DNA of 64,000 bases from Salvia splendens (Eukaryota; Streptophyta; Magnoliopsida; Lamiales; Lamiaceae), in NCBI RefSeq assembly GCF_004379255.2, contig NC_056035.1, forward strand, positions 41,482,773 through 41,546,772. The letters run 5' to 3'. Position numbers and translations under genes: made by a program. The notes below the pieces were generated by a model, which was not told the DNA's origin, did not search any database, and saw only the letters and a list, made by a program, of their open reading frames with translations. The stretch's first letter is position 1, and each line of letters starts with the position of its first letter. Positions 23,161 to 32,904 of the stretch are shown here, piece after piece.

Positions 23161-23699
23161 AAAGTATGAAAAGATCAGATGTCTTTTACAATAGCTAAAA
23201 ATTTCCAAATCCGAATTGAATTAACTCATCGAAATGAGTCAAAATTGTGTGAATTAGTTACTCGGTACTGGTCTAAACTGTGTCAATTAGCTCGTCCAAA
23301 AGAGTTAAAATTGTTTGAATTAGTTTCTAGACACGAGTAAAAAATGTTTTAATTAGCTCCTTGATACAAGTCAAAAATTTAAATTAGCTTTTTGACAAGA
23401 GTCAAAACTGTCTGATTTAACTAGTTGAAACGAGCATAAACTTTCTGTAATAGCCGCTATCTAATTTCTCGGAAATTTTGAAATAAAGACTAGAATTTAA
23501 AGAATGAGAATGAAAGAGCATTCGTTTATAATCTTGAGTAAACAAAAACACGATATTTAGAATTTCCAATTTAAATTGTGTATTACAAATATTGGCGATG
23601 GAAATAAAGGAAAAAAAAACGAAATACACAACTCAACTAACTATTACATGTTAAAGAAAGTTTACACGTAGGGCTACGCTATTACAATTCGAGTCATAG
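23161..23699. other. Repeat-like spacer, no gene
   Basis: Contains several loose repeats of GAATTAG...GAGTCAAAA...GTTT (about 23215-23430), possibly an eroded tandem array. No ORF. Confidence 0.35.
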
Positions 23700-24981
23700 G
23701 ATGCGTGGCAGGCCCGGTCTCAGCCCAGCTCAAGCGGCCCGACGAACTGGGACACCAAGGTGAGAACCACACTTAGCATCCCTATTTCTCTGCCGAGCAC
23801 CAACCGAACCAACAAGAAAATGCATTAGCAAACAAGGTAATTGGATAAGCAAAACCAAATGAGAATGAGAGACAATACTATCTGATGTGGGAACCGAAAA
23901 CTCACCAAAATAGGTAAGAATGAAGGCTGCTACCACCAGAAATGGCCTGCCCTTCCAGCTTGGTTGTTCAACGACCACAGCAGGGGAATCAGTGGCAAAC
24001 TCCTGCCATCCCTTATACACCTGCCAAATGAGACAACACTCCATAAATACACCAAGTACTAGACCCCCACATGAAGCCAAAAACAGTTAAAATGCTGCAG
24101 AGCATAGCAAAATCTCAGCAACTCAAATAAAACCACGAGTACACAGCCTGCAGAGCTGCAGGAAGGCCAACCAATTTTGGCACAACCTAAGGATCTTGTT
24201 TCAGCCAAGTACATCAGCCTTATCAGGCTTTCAGTTACAGATTCAGGATAAATATAGGAGTAACCCTTAGCCTGTCCTTCACACCACATATCAGCTTCGA
24301 TTTTAGCCAAGACCGGAAGGGAGAGAGGGAAGAGGAATCGGGAATCGTAAGCAGAGAGCTCGGCTTAAGACGTGGCCAGAGACCGACAACTTCATACCAA
24401 CACATTCACAAGAGGTAATCCCCTTAACACCATAATTGCATCATATAGAACAAGCAAATAGCTAGAACATGAGAACCTAGGAGCATAGATGCTCAAGAAC
24501 TAAATTCGAACCTTGCAATGCCACAGCTAGGATTAAACAGTATGAAATAATCACTTGAACAGACATCACATAAACCTATGCTCGACAGTCCTATTAGTAG
24601 AATCACAACATGGAGTTTCGCTTCGAAACCAACAAATAGCTACAAGAACAAGTCCCCCACAGGATCAAATACGAGCATCATCTATATTTTAGACTTCCAA
24701 AATTCAGAAACTTAGATGAAAGTGTGGCTACTGCCGCAACACAAGGAAATGAGTAAAGGGGATGGAAGATGAAGGCCTAGCTTGAACGATAGGATGTCCG
24801 TCGAGGAGATTTCTGTCGCGACAGAGGCGACGGCAGAGCCCGAAAGACGTCGCGAGACTCCAGCATGCCACAACAGATAGGGGCTCCGTTCGCAGTGCAC
24901 CCGGGATGCCCGCCGGTGACTGATGCACCCGGCTACGAGGGTGAACAGAGAGGGGGCTATGAACGAGTCGGAGGAGAAATC
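23700..24981 (-). other. Unassigned transcribed-looking region or old LTR part
   Basis: More GC-balanced than its surroundings, with open minus-strand segments at 24080-23730 and 24310-24059 and possible splice sites (for example a CAG|GTGTATAAGG acceptor near 24022). I recognise no protein. It directly abuts the chromovirus insertion at 24982 and continues on the other side at 30356. It may be the 5' part of a broken host gene or the U3/R region of a large old Gypsy LTR. Confidence 0.25.
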
Positions 24982-25392
24982 TGGTGCGGAATTGGGGTTG
25001 CCGGAGCTGAGAACGGCGACCGGAATCACACCAATACAGATAGAACTCGTCCGAGGTGAAGAGGGAATGGGAGAAGAGTATTGCATTAATTTCTGAATGA
25101 ATTACAAATTGAAGAAGCTACAGATTATAAAGCTATGAGCTAGTTAACTACTTGAATTGGCAGTTATAACTAACTCGTTCCTAACTAATCTTCATGCCAC
25201 GTGACAATCTTCTCTCAGCTTCCCTCGAGTGTACACGTGTCATTTCAGCTCGTCTTCGGCAGCTCGTCTTCGGCAGCTCGTCTTCGTCTTTTACGTGTTA
25301 TTTCAGCTCGTCTTCGGCAGCTCGTCTTCGGCAGCTCGTCTTTGGCAGCTCGTCTTCGGCTTTTATTCTACTAATCTCATTTCCATGCATCA
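24982..25392 (-). repeat. 3' LTR of the chromovirus
   Basis: 411 bp, TGGTGCGG...CATGCATCA on the plus strand. It carries a TATA-like TTTATAATC in sense (about 25123-25132) and a 14-bp tandem array upstream of it in U3. Confidence 0.95.
25246..25360 (-). repeat. 14-bp tandem array in the U3 of the 3' LTR
   Basis: Seven copies of CAGCTCGTCTTCGG (plus strand), in groups of three and four separated by TCTTTTACGTGTTATTT. It lies upstream of the TATA box in sense orientation, where retrotransposon enhancers usually sit. Confidence 0.85.
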
Positions 25393-25430
25393 AATCTCCC
25401 CCCCTTCAAGTAACCTTGTCCTCAAGGTTG
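25393..25430 (-). promoter_or_regulatory. Polypurine tract and adjacent hairpin
   Basis: In sense, AAGGGGGGGAGA (plus-strand TCTCCCCCCCTT, about 25395-25406) precedes the 3' LTR and primes plus-strand DNA synthesis. Immediately before it is a perfect 7-bp stem AACCTTG-AGGA-CAAGGTT (25412-25429). The polyprotein stop codon TGA lies inside this hairpin. Confidence 0.75.
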
Positions 25431-28400
25431 AAAATGAGGGAATTTCTCCTGAATATCATGCAAAAACTCCCAAGTTGCGTCTTCGGGAAAGGAATTGGCC
25501 CAATGAATTAGCACTTGCGTAGCTGGATGATTTCCCCTCTTAACCAAGCGACGATCCAAGATTCTGACAGGTTCCAAAAAAGTCGAGTTTCCAATGACCG
25601 GTAAGGTGCCATGTAGTTGAGAAAGTGGTCCAGCCTTCTTCTTTAACTGAGAGACATGAAATACCGGGTGAATTCGAGCATCCGGTGGTAGAGCAAGTTT
25701 ATATGCCACCTCGCCGAACTTGTCTATCACCTTGAAAGGACCAAAGTAGCGTGGACTAAGTTTGTGAAATTGTCTATCACGGAGAGTATTTTGTCTGTAA
25801 GGTTGGAGTTTCAAATAAACCCAATCACCAAGAACAAACTTGCGGTCCGAACGATGCTTGTCATGTTGTTGCTTCATCCTGTGTTGCGCTCGACCCAAAT
25901 GAAATTTTAAAACATCCATCATAGCTTCTCTAGCGACCAGGCTTTCATCTACATCATGCACAGTCGAATCCCCCTTAAAGTAAGGAATATGCAACGGGGG
26001 AGGGTATCCATAAAGAGCTTCAAAAGGTGTTGTACCAATAGCCGTGTGGAAGGAAGTGTTGTACCAAAATTCTGCAAGACTAAGCCATTTGCTCCAAGTC
26101 GTAGGCTGATCTCCACACATACAACGAAGGTAAGTCTCCAAGCAACGGTTGACAACTTCGGTCTGACCATCAGATTGAGGATGGTAGGCAGTCGACATGT
26201 GAAGTTCCACGCCTTGTAACTTGAAGAAATCGGACCAGAATTTGCTCAGAAAAATCTTGTCTCGATCACTGATTAGTATAACTGGGAGACCATGGAGTTT
26301 GAACACATAATCCAAGAAAGCTTGAGCAACTGTGAGGGCTGAATAAGGATGAGTAAGCGGCATGAAGTGTGCATATTTAGTTAACCGATCCACCACTACT
26401 AATATAGTAGATTTCCCCTGTGACAGTGGGAGTCCCTCAATAAAATCAAGACTTACTTGCGACCAAGCTGCTTCGGGAATGGGTATGGGTTGAAGTAACC
26501 CTGGTGATGCACTATTGTCATACTTAAAGCGTTGACAAATATCACATTCTCTGATAAAATTCCGGATCTGCTTCTCCATGTTAGCCCAATAGAATAAAGA
26601 GGATAATCGTTTATAGGTGGCAAGAACACCTGAGTGACCTCCAGAGCTTGAGTTATGAAATAACTGAATGATTTTCAAGCGCAAAGCTTCATCTTTTCCC
26701 ACTACTAAACGGCCTTTTCTTCTTAATTGATTTCCCAGCCATGAAAATTTAGAAGTGGACTTAGGATTCTGTTTGAGCTCAGTGATGACTGATTGTAGAT
26801 CTGGATCAGACTCCCAAGAAGCTTGAATTAAGGGATAGATATCAGTAGCCACAGTGGTGATAGCCATACAAAAAATTTCAGATGAGTGTACTCTAGATAA
26901 GGCATCAGCAACCTTATTCTCTACCCCCTTCTTGTAAGTGATTTCAAAATCGAAAGCCATCAATTTAGAGAGCCAATTTAGTTGCCCCGGAGTGGAGAGT
27001 TTCTGTTTTAACAAATGACTCAGTGTCTTATGATCCGTTCTAACTTCAAAAGGCATGTGGCTCAAATAATGGCTCCAATGTGTCACAGCAAAAACAATCG
27101 CCAATAGTTCTTTATCATATACTGAAAGTCCTCTGTTTTTGGGAGATAAAGCCTTGCTAATGAAAGCAATAGGATGGTTATTCTGCATTAGAACAGCTCC
27201 AATGCCGTAGCTGCAAGCATCAGTCTCCACTACAAAAGGTGAAGAAAAGTCAGGTAATGCCAAAACAGGTGGAGAAATCATAGCCTTTTTTAGATTCAAG
27301 AAAGCCTCCTCAGCTGTAGAATCCCAATGGAAAGCATCCTTTCGGAGTAGATCAGTAAGTGGTTTACAAATAACTCCATAATTTTTAACAAATTTTCTGT
27401 AATATCCTGTTAGACCAAGGAAGCCTCGCAATTGTGAAATATCAGAGGGAATAGGCCAAGTTTGCATCGCCTGCACTTTCTTAGGGTCTGTAGAAACCCC
27501 AGCTTCTGATATGATGTGTCCCAGATATTCAATCTGCCTCTTAGCAAATTCACATTTGCTGGCTTTAGCAAAGAGAGAATTTTCATGGAGCTTCTGAAAG
27601 ACCTTCTCAAGATGGATCAAATGGGAGTCAATATCCTTGCTATACACCAATATATCATCAAAGAAAACGAGCACAAATTTCCTTAAGAACGGCCTGAAAA
27701 TGTCATTCATTAGACTTTGAAATGTAGCAGGAGCATTTGTGAGTCCAAAAGGCATAACAGCAAATTCATAGTGTCCATCATGAGTTTTAAAAGCTGTTTT
27801 AGGTATATCTTGTGCTTCCATTCTAATTTGGTGATAGCCGGCCCGCAGATCTATCTTAGAAAAGAGTGTTGCACCCCTCAGTTCCTCTAAAAGTTCATCA
27901 ATAAGAGGGATGGGGTATTTGTCCTTGATAGTAAGTTTATTCAATCGCCTATAATCCACACACATTCTCCAAGTTCCATCTTTCTTTTTAACAAGCACCA
28001 CTGGTGAAGAAAAGGGACTTGAACTTGGTTGGATGAAGCCTTGATGCAGTAAGTCAGTCACCTGCTTCTCAATTATATTTTTCTGTAAGGCTGAATGTCT
28101 GTAAGGTCTGGAATGGACTGGTGTAGCTCCAGGTATTAGAGAGATTCGATGGTTATGCGATCTCAGAGGAGGTAAGGTGGTAGGTTCAGCAAATACTGAC
28201 TGATGAGTCTCCAGAAATTGCTGAATAGAGTCAGAATGGTTAAGTTGGTCTTCCATATTCCCTTGCACCGTAAACAACTCAGGGGAATCTGCACCATTTA
28301 TCTGAATACAGTAAAGCTTGACCCCTTCATTGTAGCTAAGAATTTTGTTCATTTCTTTCTCAGATGCAGCCTGGACCACCTGCTCATTATTACCTCCCCT

Positions 28401-29906
28401 CAGTACATGTCTTCTGCCGTTAAGTGTGAAGTCCATAGTCAGATTTTTGAAATTCCATTGGATATCACCAAGAGTTTCCAACCATTGAACACCCAAAACC
28501 ATGTCACAGCTACCCAAAGGTAAGAGGAGCACATCCGTGATAAAGGTAGTGCTTCTCAATGACCATTTTAAACTTTTACACATTGCCTTACATTCCAATT
28601 TATTTCCATCGGCAACATCCACAAACACCGGGTTCACTGCAGTGAGGAATAAGCCGAGCTTCTTAGCCGTTTGTAAATCAAGAAAATTATGAGTACTCCC
28701 CGAATCAATTAGAATATGGAGAGGTCTTCTACCAATTCTGCCCGTGACACGCATAGTTCTGAAACCTCTAGCAGATGAACCATTAATAGCATGAATAGAG
28801 ATCAAAGGATTCTCCTCATCTCCTAAATCTTCATTAATTTCATCAGATTCACGTTCACCCGACAGCATGCCATCGTCTATCTCAAGCAAGTAGAGTTGCT
28901 TCCTAGCACACCTATGACCTCTTTCAAATTTCTCATCACAACCATAACACAAGCCTCTAGCTCTCTTATCTGCCATTTCTTCTTCAGTTAAGAGTCGTCT
29001 AGATTTAAAAGCAGGTGTAATAGGAGTAGGTAATAACGGAGCAGAGTTATATGCTTGTGAAGTTCTAGCATCAAGAGTGTTAAACCGTTTACTAGGCTGA
29101 TTATTACCATCTTTAAACGGTGTAGCCATATCTTGTAACCGAGCCAAAGCATAAGCATGCACAAGTGTTTGAGGCATGAACATTCTAACCGCTTTTTGCA
29201 CATAAGGTTTCAAGCCATTGATGAAGTGACTCACAGCATAGGTTTCAGAAATAGACACACGACCTAAGAGTAATTCAAAGCGGTCATGATAGTCAGAGAA
29301 AGAACCTGTTTGCTTCAGAGCAAGCAGCTCAGTCATAGGATCGCCGAGGAGTTGATCACCAAATCGTCCTTCCATTGCTTGTAGAAACATAGGCCACGGG
29401 GTAGCCATGGCGTGATCCTGATATCGTGACCAATTTTGAAACCATTGCAGTGCTCGGCCTTCAAAATTGATGACAGCTAAGCGAACTTTCGCTTCTTCCG
29501 GAGTAAGATCTACGGTGAAGAAGTGGTCGCACCTCATGATCCAGCCGGCCAGATCATCACCCGAGAAAATAGGGAAACCGACCTTCGATTGTCGAGTAGC
29601 GAAGTAAGGTTGGCGTTGAGGTCCAATTCCTCCAAATTGATTGTGAGGAATACCTCCAGTAGGTTGATTTCCATGCGGATTCGGTATGAATCGGTTGAGA
29701 ACCTCCGTATGTTGAAGTTGCAGAGCGAGAATAGCCTCGCGTAGTTCCCTCACATCTGAATCACGAGCTTTATCCGCATTATCGCGGATTGAATCTTTCT
29801 CCTCACGTCGGCGGTCAGATTCGGAGACTTTCGCCGAGAAGTCGGCCAGCGCAGTCGCGATAATATCCTCTACGCGACGCATGTCGCCGGAGCGCGTTTC
29901 CACCAT
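25422..29906 (-). CDS. Gag-Pol polyprotein of the chromovirus
   Basis: 1494 residues from the ATG at 29906 (MVETRSGDMRR); the frame stays open upstream to an ATG at 30044 inside the LTR. Order: Gag with a capsid-like region, a CCHC-type knuckle CYGCDEKFERGHRC, protease LIDSGSTHNF, reverse transcriptase with VFFDDILVYS, RNase H with VETDACSYGIGAVL, integrase with its HHCC domain (GGHSGV...CDICQR) and DDE core (LDFIEGLP, ISDRDKIF, HPQSDGQTEVVNR), and a C-terminal chromodomain-like segment (VLIHWANSFPEDATWE). In chromoviruses that last part guides integration to particular chromatin. No stop or frameshift. The protein would be made from full-length element RNA and processed in virus-like particles. 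Confidence 0.95.
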   Translation of the reverse strand: MVETRSGDMRRVEDIIATALADFSAKVSESDRRREEKDSIRDNADKARDSDVRELREAILALQLQHTEVLNRFIPNPHGNQPTGGIPHNQFGGIGPQRQPYFATRQSKVGFPIFSGDDLAGWIMRCDHFFTVDLTPEEAKVRLAVINFEGRALQWFQNWSRYQDHAMATPWPMFLQAMEGRFGDQLLGDPMTELLALKQTGSFSDYHDRFELLLGRVSISETYAVSHFINGLKPYVQKAVRMFMPQTLVHAYALARLQDMATPFKDGNNQPSKRFNTLDARTSQAYNSAPLLPTPITPAFKSRRLLTEEEMADKRARGLCYGCDEKFERGHRCARKQLYLLEIDDGMLSGERESDEINEDLGDEENPLISIHAINGSSARGFRTMRVTGRIGRRPLHILIDSGSTHNFLDLQTAKKLGLFLTAVNPVFVDVADGNKLECKAMCKSLKWSLRSTTFITDVLLLPLGSCDMVLGVQWLETLGDIQWNFKNLTMDFTLNGRRHVLRGGNNEQVVQAASEKEMNKILSYNEGVKLYCIQINGADSPELFTVQGNMEDQLNHSDSIQQFLETHQSVFAEPTTLPPLRSHNHRISLIPGATPVHSRPYRHSALQKNIIEKQVTDLLHQGFIQPSSSPFSSPVVLVKKKDGTWRMCVDYRRLNKLTIKDKYPIPLIDELLEELRGATLFSKIDLRAGYHQIRMEAQDIPKTAFKTHDGHYEFAVMPFGLTNAPATFQSLMNDIFRPFLRKFVLVFFDDILVYSKDIDSHLIHLEKVFQKLHENSLFAKASKCEFAKRQIEYLGHIISEAGVSTDPKKVQAMQTWPIPSDISQLRGFLGLTGYYRKFVKNYGVICKPLTDLLRKDAFHWDSTAEEAFLNLKKAMISPPVLALPDFSSPFVVETDACSYGIGAVLMQNNHPIAFISKALSPKNRGLSVYDKELLAIVFAVTHWSHYLSHMPFEVRTDHKTLSHLLKQKLSTPGQLNWLSKLMAFDFEITYKKGVENKVADALSRVHSSEIFCMAITTVATDIYPLIQASWESDPDLQSVITELKQNPKSTSKFSWLGNQLRRKGRLVVGKDEALRLKIIQLFHNSSSGGHSGVLATYKRLSSLFYWANMEKQIRNFIRECDICQRFKYDNSASPGLLQPIPIPEAAWSQVSLDFIEGLPLSQGKSTILVVVDRLTKYAHFMPLTHPYSALTVAQAFLDYVFKLHGLPVILISDRDKIFLSKFWSDFFKLQGVELHMSTAYHPQSDGQTEVVNRCLETYLRCMCGDQPTTWSKWLSLAEFWYNTSFHTAIGTTPFEALYGYPPPLHIPYFKGDSTVHDVDESLVAREAMMDVLKFHLGRAQHRMKQQHDKHRSDRKFVLGDWVYLKLQPYRQNTLRDRQFHKLSPRYFGPFKVIDKFGEVAYKLALPPDARIHPVFHVSQLKKKAGPLSQLHGTLPVIGNSTFLEPVRILDRRLVKRGNHPATQVLIHWANSFPEDATWEFLHDIQEKFPHFQP

Positions 29907-29928
29907 GACAGGCGAAGGATCGTTACCA

Positions 29929-29937
29929 CTGATACCA
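29929..29937 (-). other. Primer binding site, initiator-Met type (partial)
   Basis: TGGTATCAG in sense, two bases after the 5' LTR, matches the first nine bases of the usual initiator-Met primer site; the match ends there. Nine bases may be enough for priming but this is shorter than usual. Confidence 0.65.
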
Positions 29938-29939
29938 CT

Positions 29940-30350
29940 TGGTGCGGAATTGGGGTTGCCGGAGCTGAGAACGGCGACTGGAATCACACCAATACAGATA
30001 GAACTCGTCCGAGGTGAAGAGGGAATGGGAGAAGAGTATTGCATTAATTTCTGAATGAATTACAAATTGAAGAAGCTACAGATTATAAAGCTATGAGCTA
30101 GTTAACTACTTGAATTGGCAGTTATAACTAACTCGTTCCTAACTAATCTTCATGCCACGTGACAATCTTCTCTCAGCTTCCCTCGAGTGTACACGTGTCA
30201 TTTCAGCTCGTCTTCGGCAGCTCGTCTTCGGCAGCTCGTCTTCGTCTTTTACGTGTTATTTCAGCTCGTCTTCGGCAGCTCGTCTTCGGCAGCTCGTCTT
30301 TGGCAGCTCGTCTTCGGCTTTTATTCTACTAATCTCATTTCCATGCATCA
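29940..30350 (-). repeat. 5' LTR of the chromovirus
   Basis: 411 bp, matching the other LTR except for one C/T difference (ACCGG versus ACTGG near the inner end). It supplies the promoter, and its sense-strand end contains an ATG (30044) in frame with gag. Confidence 0.95.
30204..30318 (-). repeat. 14-bp tandem array in the U3 of the 5' LTR
   Basis: Same array as in the 3' LTR, with the same copy number and interruption, so it was present before insertion. Confidence 0.85.
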
Positions 30351-30355
30351 AAATC

Positions 30356-30800
30356 CACCGAGCCCAATGAGACGCCACGACGATGAAAAATGCCGCTATG
30401 CCGAGGCGCCGTGAGAAGTGAGAAAGGACAGGGCCACGACTGGTAGCGGAGACGTCGGCAGCGGAGACGAGGGAGACCGGCGAATCCAAGATTTGGGTTT
30501 CCGTTTTCACTCCTCCAATTTGGGGGAGGGTTTTCGAAAATTAGGGGAAGAAAGAGAGAAGAGAAAAGGGGGGGTGATGAAGTGAGTTTGGGCCATTAAG
30601 AATTCATAGGCAATTGGGCCATGCCCAATAGGAATTGATATGGGCCATGCTAATTTAAATTAACTTGGACTTCTTATACAAAAAGAGAGGAAAGAGACAG
30701 ATTGGGCCACTGCAAAATCTGGGCATGTTGCTAAAATGCTGGGCCATTATAATTAGTTTGATGGGCCATCACCCTAAAGATATACAAAAATTTAAAAGAG
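30356..30800. promoter_or_regulatory. TGGGCC cluster beside a CT-rich leader-like segment
   Basis: TGGGCC occurs at 30589, 30615, 30641, 30713, 30740 and 30762. On the minus strand a CT-rich stretch follows (about 30575-30510), then a GC-balanced segment with an ATG at 30510. TGGGCC (site II) clusters near CT-rich leaders are typical of plant housekeeping promoters. The alternative is the interior of a large Gypsy LTR, supported by the LTR-like sequence that follows on the plus strand. Confidence 0.35.
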
Positions 30801-31984
30801 AAATTTCCCTTAAGCCACGGAAGAAAAGAAATTTATTAAGCCGTGATGAAGTAGTACATAATAAATAAATGGATGGGAACTTTATTAGTCCAAGTAAGTA
30901 TTTCAAAATACTTAAAGAAGATAATCGAGAATTTATTATACCCGAGCAGTTCGGCAAGACTCCCGAATAAGTTAAATCGCTGATTTAATTAAGGATTTAA
31001 GATTTCTAAATATAGAAAGAAGGAAGTAAAATAATAACCACACGCTTAGGCATGCATACATGCAAGATAAACAATTATTTTAAAGCCTAATTTAAGTATA
31101 TTAATTTTTGTAAAGGACGTCGTTGCTCGACGTGTAATCTCAGGAAAGGAAAGCACCCGCTTTGCAAGAGTTTAAGCAATTGAGGTGGGTCTTTCTCTTC
31201 TTTCTTTAAAGCGTGTTTATGTGAAAACATGATTATTTGAATGAGTTGTCATGCCATGTTTTGTTTTGTGATTGCCTATCTGTTAAATCTAATTCGGGTC
31301 CCAGTAGGGCAGTGAGCTAGCGCCAGGTCGACCTCAAACCCTACTCGGACTAGTGTACACATAGGGACCGTGAGCTAGCGCCAGGTTGGCCGGTCCGGGG
31401 TCGTGAGCTAGCGCAGCGTTGGCCGGCCCAGTGGTCGTGGAATGTGGCCACATTCCCGATTCACGCAGTTTGATATGGCATATCATCAGAAGTTTAAAAG
31501 ACTGCAGTCTATTTTCAGAAAGCAATAACAGATTTTAGTGACCGGGACTTATTTTCAGAAAAACCCCGTGTTCACTCAGCTTGGCTGACAACTAAAAGAG
31601 AAAATGTTTTCGGCAAGAGCCCACTGAGTGCATCAAGTACTCAGCCCTGCATATTGTTTTCCTTAATGTGCAGGTTGATCGTTATCGAAGCCGATGAGGT
31701 GTTGGGACAGAAGACTAAATAAGTAGAAGGATAACTGGTGTAGTATGTCTTCATACATATTACATCTGTCTTGGTACTCTTCCGTTGTGCAAATTTTAGA
31801 ACTTGCTTTTAGCAAAGACAATTGTTCCATAACTACTCTGATTCAGTATGATTTGTACCCTCAACACATTTCAGACAATGTTTCCTTTGATTCAAGCATC
31901 TTATGATGAGTTGAGACAGCTTCAGTAAGTTTTAGTCGCGATATAGCTACACTTTCTTTGACTAGGGAGATGTGGTCGTGACAC
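30800..31984 (+). repeat. Remnant of a large Gypsy LTR
   Basis: The phrase CACTGAGTGCATCAAGTACT followed by CAGCCCTGCA...TAATGTGCAGGTTGAT, and three copies of GTGAGCTAGCGC (31311, 31370, 31401), are typical in my experience of Tekay/Del-type plant LTRs. The end GGTCGTGACA (31973-31982) also fits. I found neither the left border nor a target duplication, so it may be a fragment or solo LTR. Confidence 0.5.
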
Positions 31985-32029
31985 TTTCAATGAACAATTG
32001 AAGAGCTCTCGATATGAGCTTAAACTATG

Positions 32030-32357
32030 AATGAAGAAAATTCAAACAAATTGTCCGATCCTAACTTAAGGGGGAGTGTTGCGATAGAGAGATTCATCAA
32101 AGAGAAATTGAGAGTGGAACAATGGAGTTTACATTTGTCCGATCTAAAGCAGATATTCTTACAAAGGTAGTCAGCTCGAGAAGTCTCGCAAGTGTATTTT
32201 ACAAGTTGAGGTTTGGAAATCCCACTATACAACCTGAGGGAGAGTGTGGAAAAGAAAAAGATAATAAAATCAATAATAGTTAGTGTCCAAGAATACTTGG
32301 TGCACTAGTATGATATACTTGGTACCTAAGAATACTTAGATGACAAGTCTTACCATG
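32030..32357 (+). mobile_element. 3' end of a Copia element (RNase H tail and LTR start)
   Basis: 32088-32220 reads like the end of Copia RNase H (GATTCATCAAAGAGAAATTG, then a KADILTKV-type stretch) but with a frameshift. It is followed by a PPT-like CCTGAGGGAGAG and an LTR start TGTGGAAAAG at 32246. The LTR shares TGTCCAAGAATACTTGG and TCTTACCATGTA with the LTR at 22.6 kb. An extra PPT-like TTAAGGGGGAGTGTTG at 32067-32082 precedes the RNase H piece, so two element ends seem fused. The LTR is cut by a MITE at 32360. Confidence 0.6.
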
Positions 32358-32359
32358 TA

Positions 32360-32571
32360 CTCCCTCTGTTATATGCTACTTGATACACTTCATTTTCATA
32401 ATCATTTTGAAAAATGATACTACACCCATCCCTTGTTAAGAAAGATAATATTTTTCAGCATAAAATTTAAGAAAATGAGATTTTGTTAGTAAAGTAAGAG
32501 GGAGAGAAAAAGTACAAAGGAAAATAAAATAGTTCACTTAATATGAAATATTTAGCAAAGGACGGTGAGAG
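32360..32571. mobile_element. Stowaway-like MITE in a Copia LTR
   Basis: 212 bp, ends CTCCCTCTGTTATATG and CAAAGGACGGTGAGAG, flanked by TA on both sides (32358-32359, 32572-32573). The inverted repeats are imperfect. Confidence 0.55.
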
Positions 32572-32811
32572 TAATAAATAGTTAAATTGTAGAAAAAGTA
32601 AAATAAAAGAACGAATAATATAAAGACTTTTATGTACGTTATTTTTTCTCTCTAATTTCGGTTATCGAGCTCCTAGATGATTTTGAAGAAATTAAGTGTG
32701 AAGTAAATCTAAGTCCGCATGGGTAGAATGGATAGCGTTAGCCATATCCAATAAAATCCTTAATGAAAGAGATAAGTAATCAACAAAGTTGAGCTCAAAC
32801 AAAGGCCGGAC

Positions 32812-32904
32812 ATGGCCTCTTCTCTTGGCTTCAGCTGGCAGTTCCCATCTCAATCTCAAGATGGACGAAAGGCAGAAATCAACGAGCTACAATTCGGTGC
32901 ATAG
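32812..32904 (+). other. Possible first exon of the coiled-coil gene
   Basis: ATG at 32812 opens a 30-codon frame (MASSLGFSWQF...). A second ATG at 32871 gives a frame MDERQKSTSY that reaches a GTAAAC donor-like site at 32920. Neither joins cleanly to the exon at 33218, so the 5' end of the gene is unresolved. Confidence 0.3.

Larger units (their letters stand above)
24982..30350 (-). mobile_element. Complete Reina-like Gypsy chromovirus
   Basis: A 5369-bp element with 411-bp LTRs at both ends (24982-25392 and 29940-30350) and a 5-bp duplication AAATC (24977-24981, 30351-30355). The two LTRs differ at one position that I can see, so the insertion is recent. The single minus-strand polyprotein is uninterrupted. 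The small size, short LTRs, RT sequence and a chromodomain-like C-terminus fit the Reina lineage of plant chromoviruses. All parts needed for transposition look present. It inserted into older repetitive or gene-leader sequence. Confidence 0.95.

Noticed and set aside
24712..25086. 124-codon ORF sharing its start with the chromovirus polyprotein
   Set aside because: Chimera of the LTR start codon and flanking DNA; not a gene in its own right.
25194..25522. Ser/Arg-rich plus-strand ORFs in the chromovirus LTR (also 30152-30414)
   Set aside because: Translation of the 14-bp tandem array; antisense to the element.
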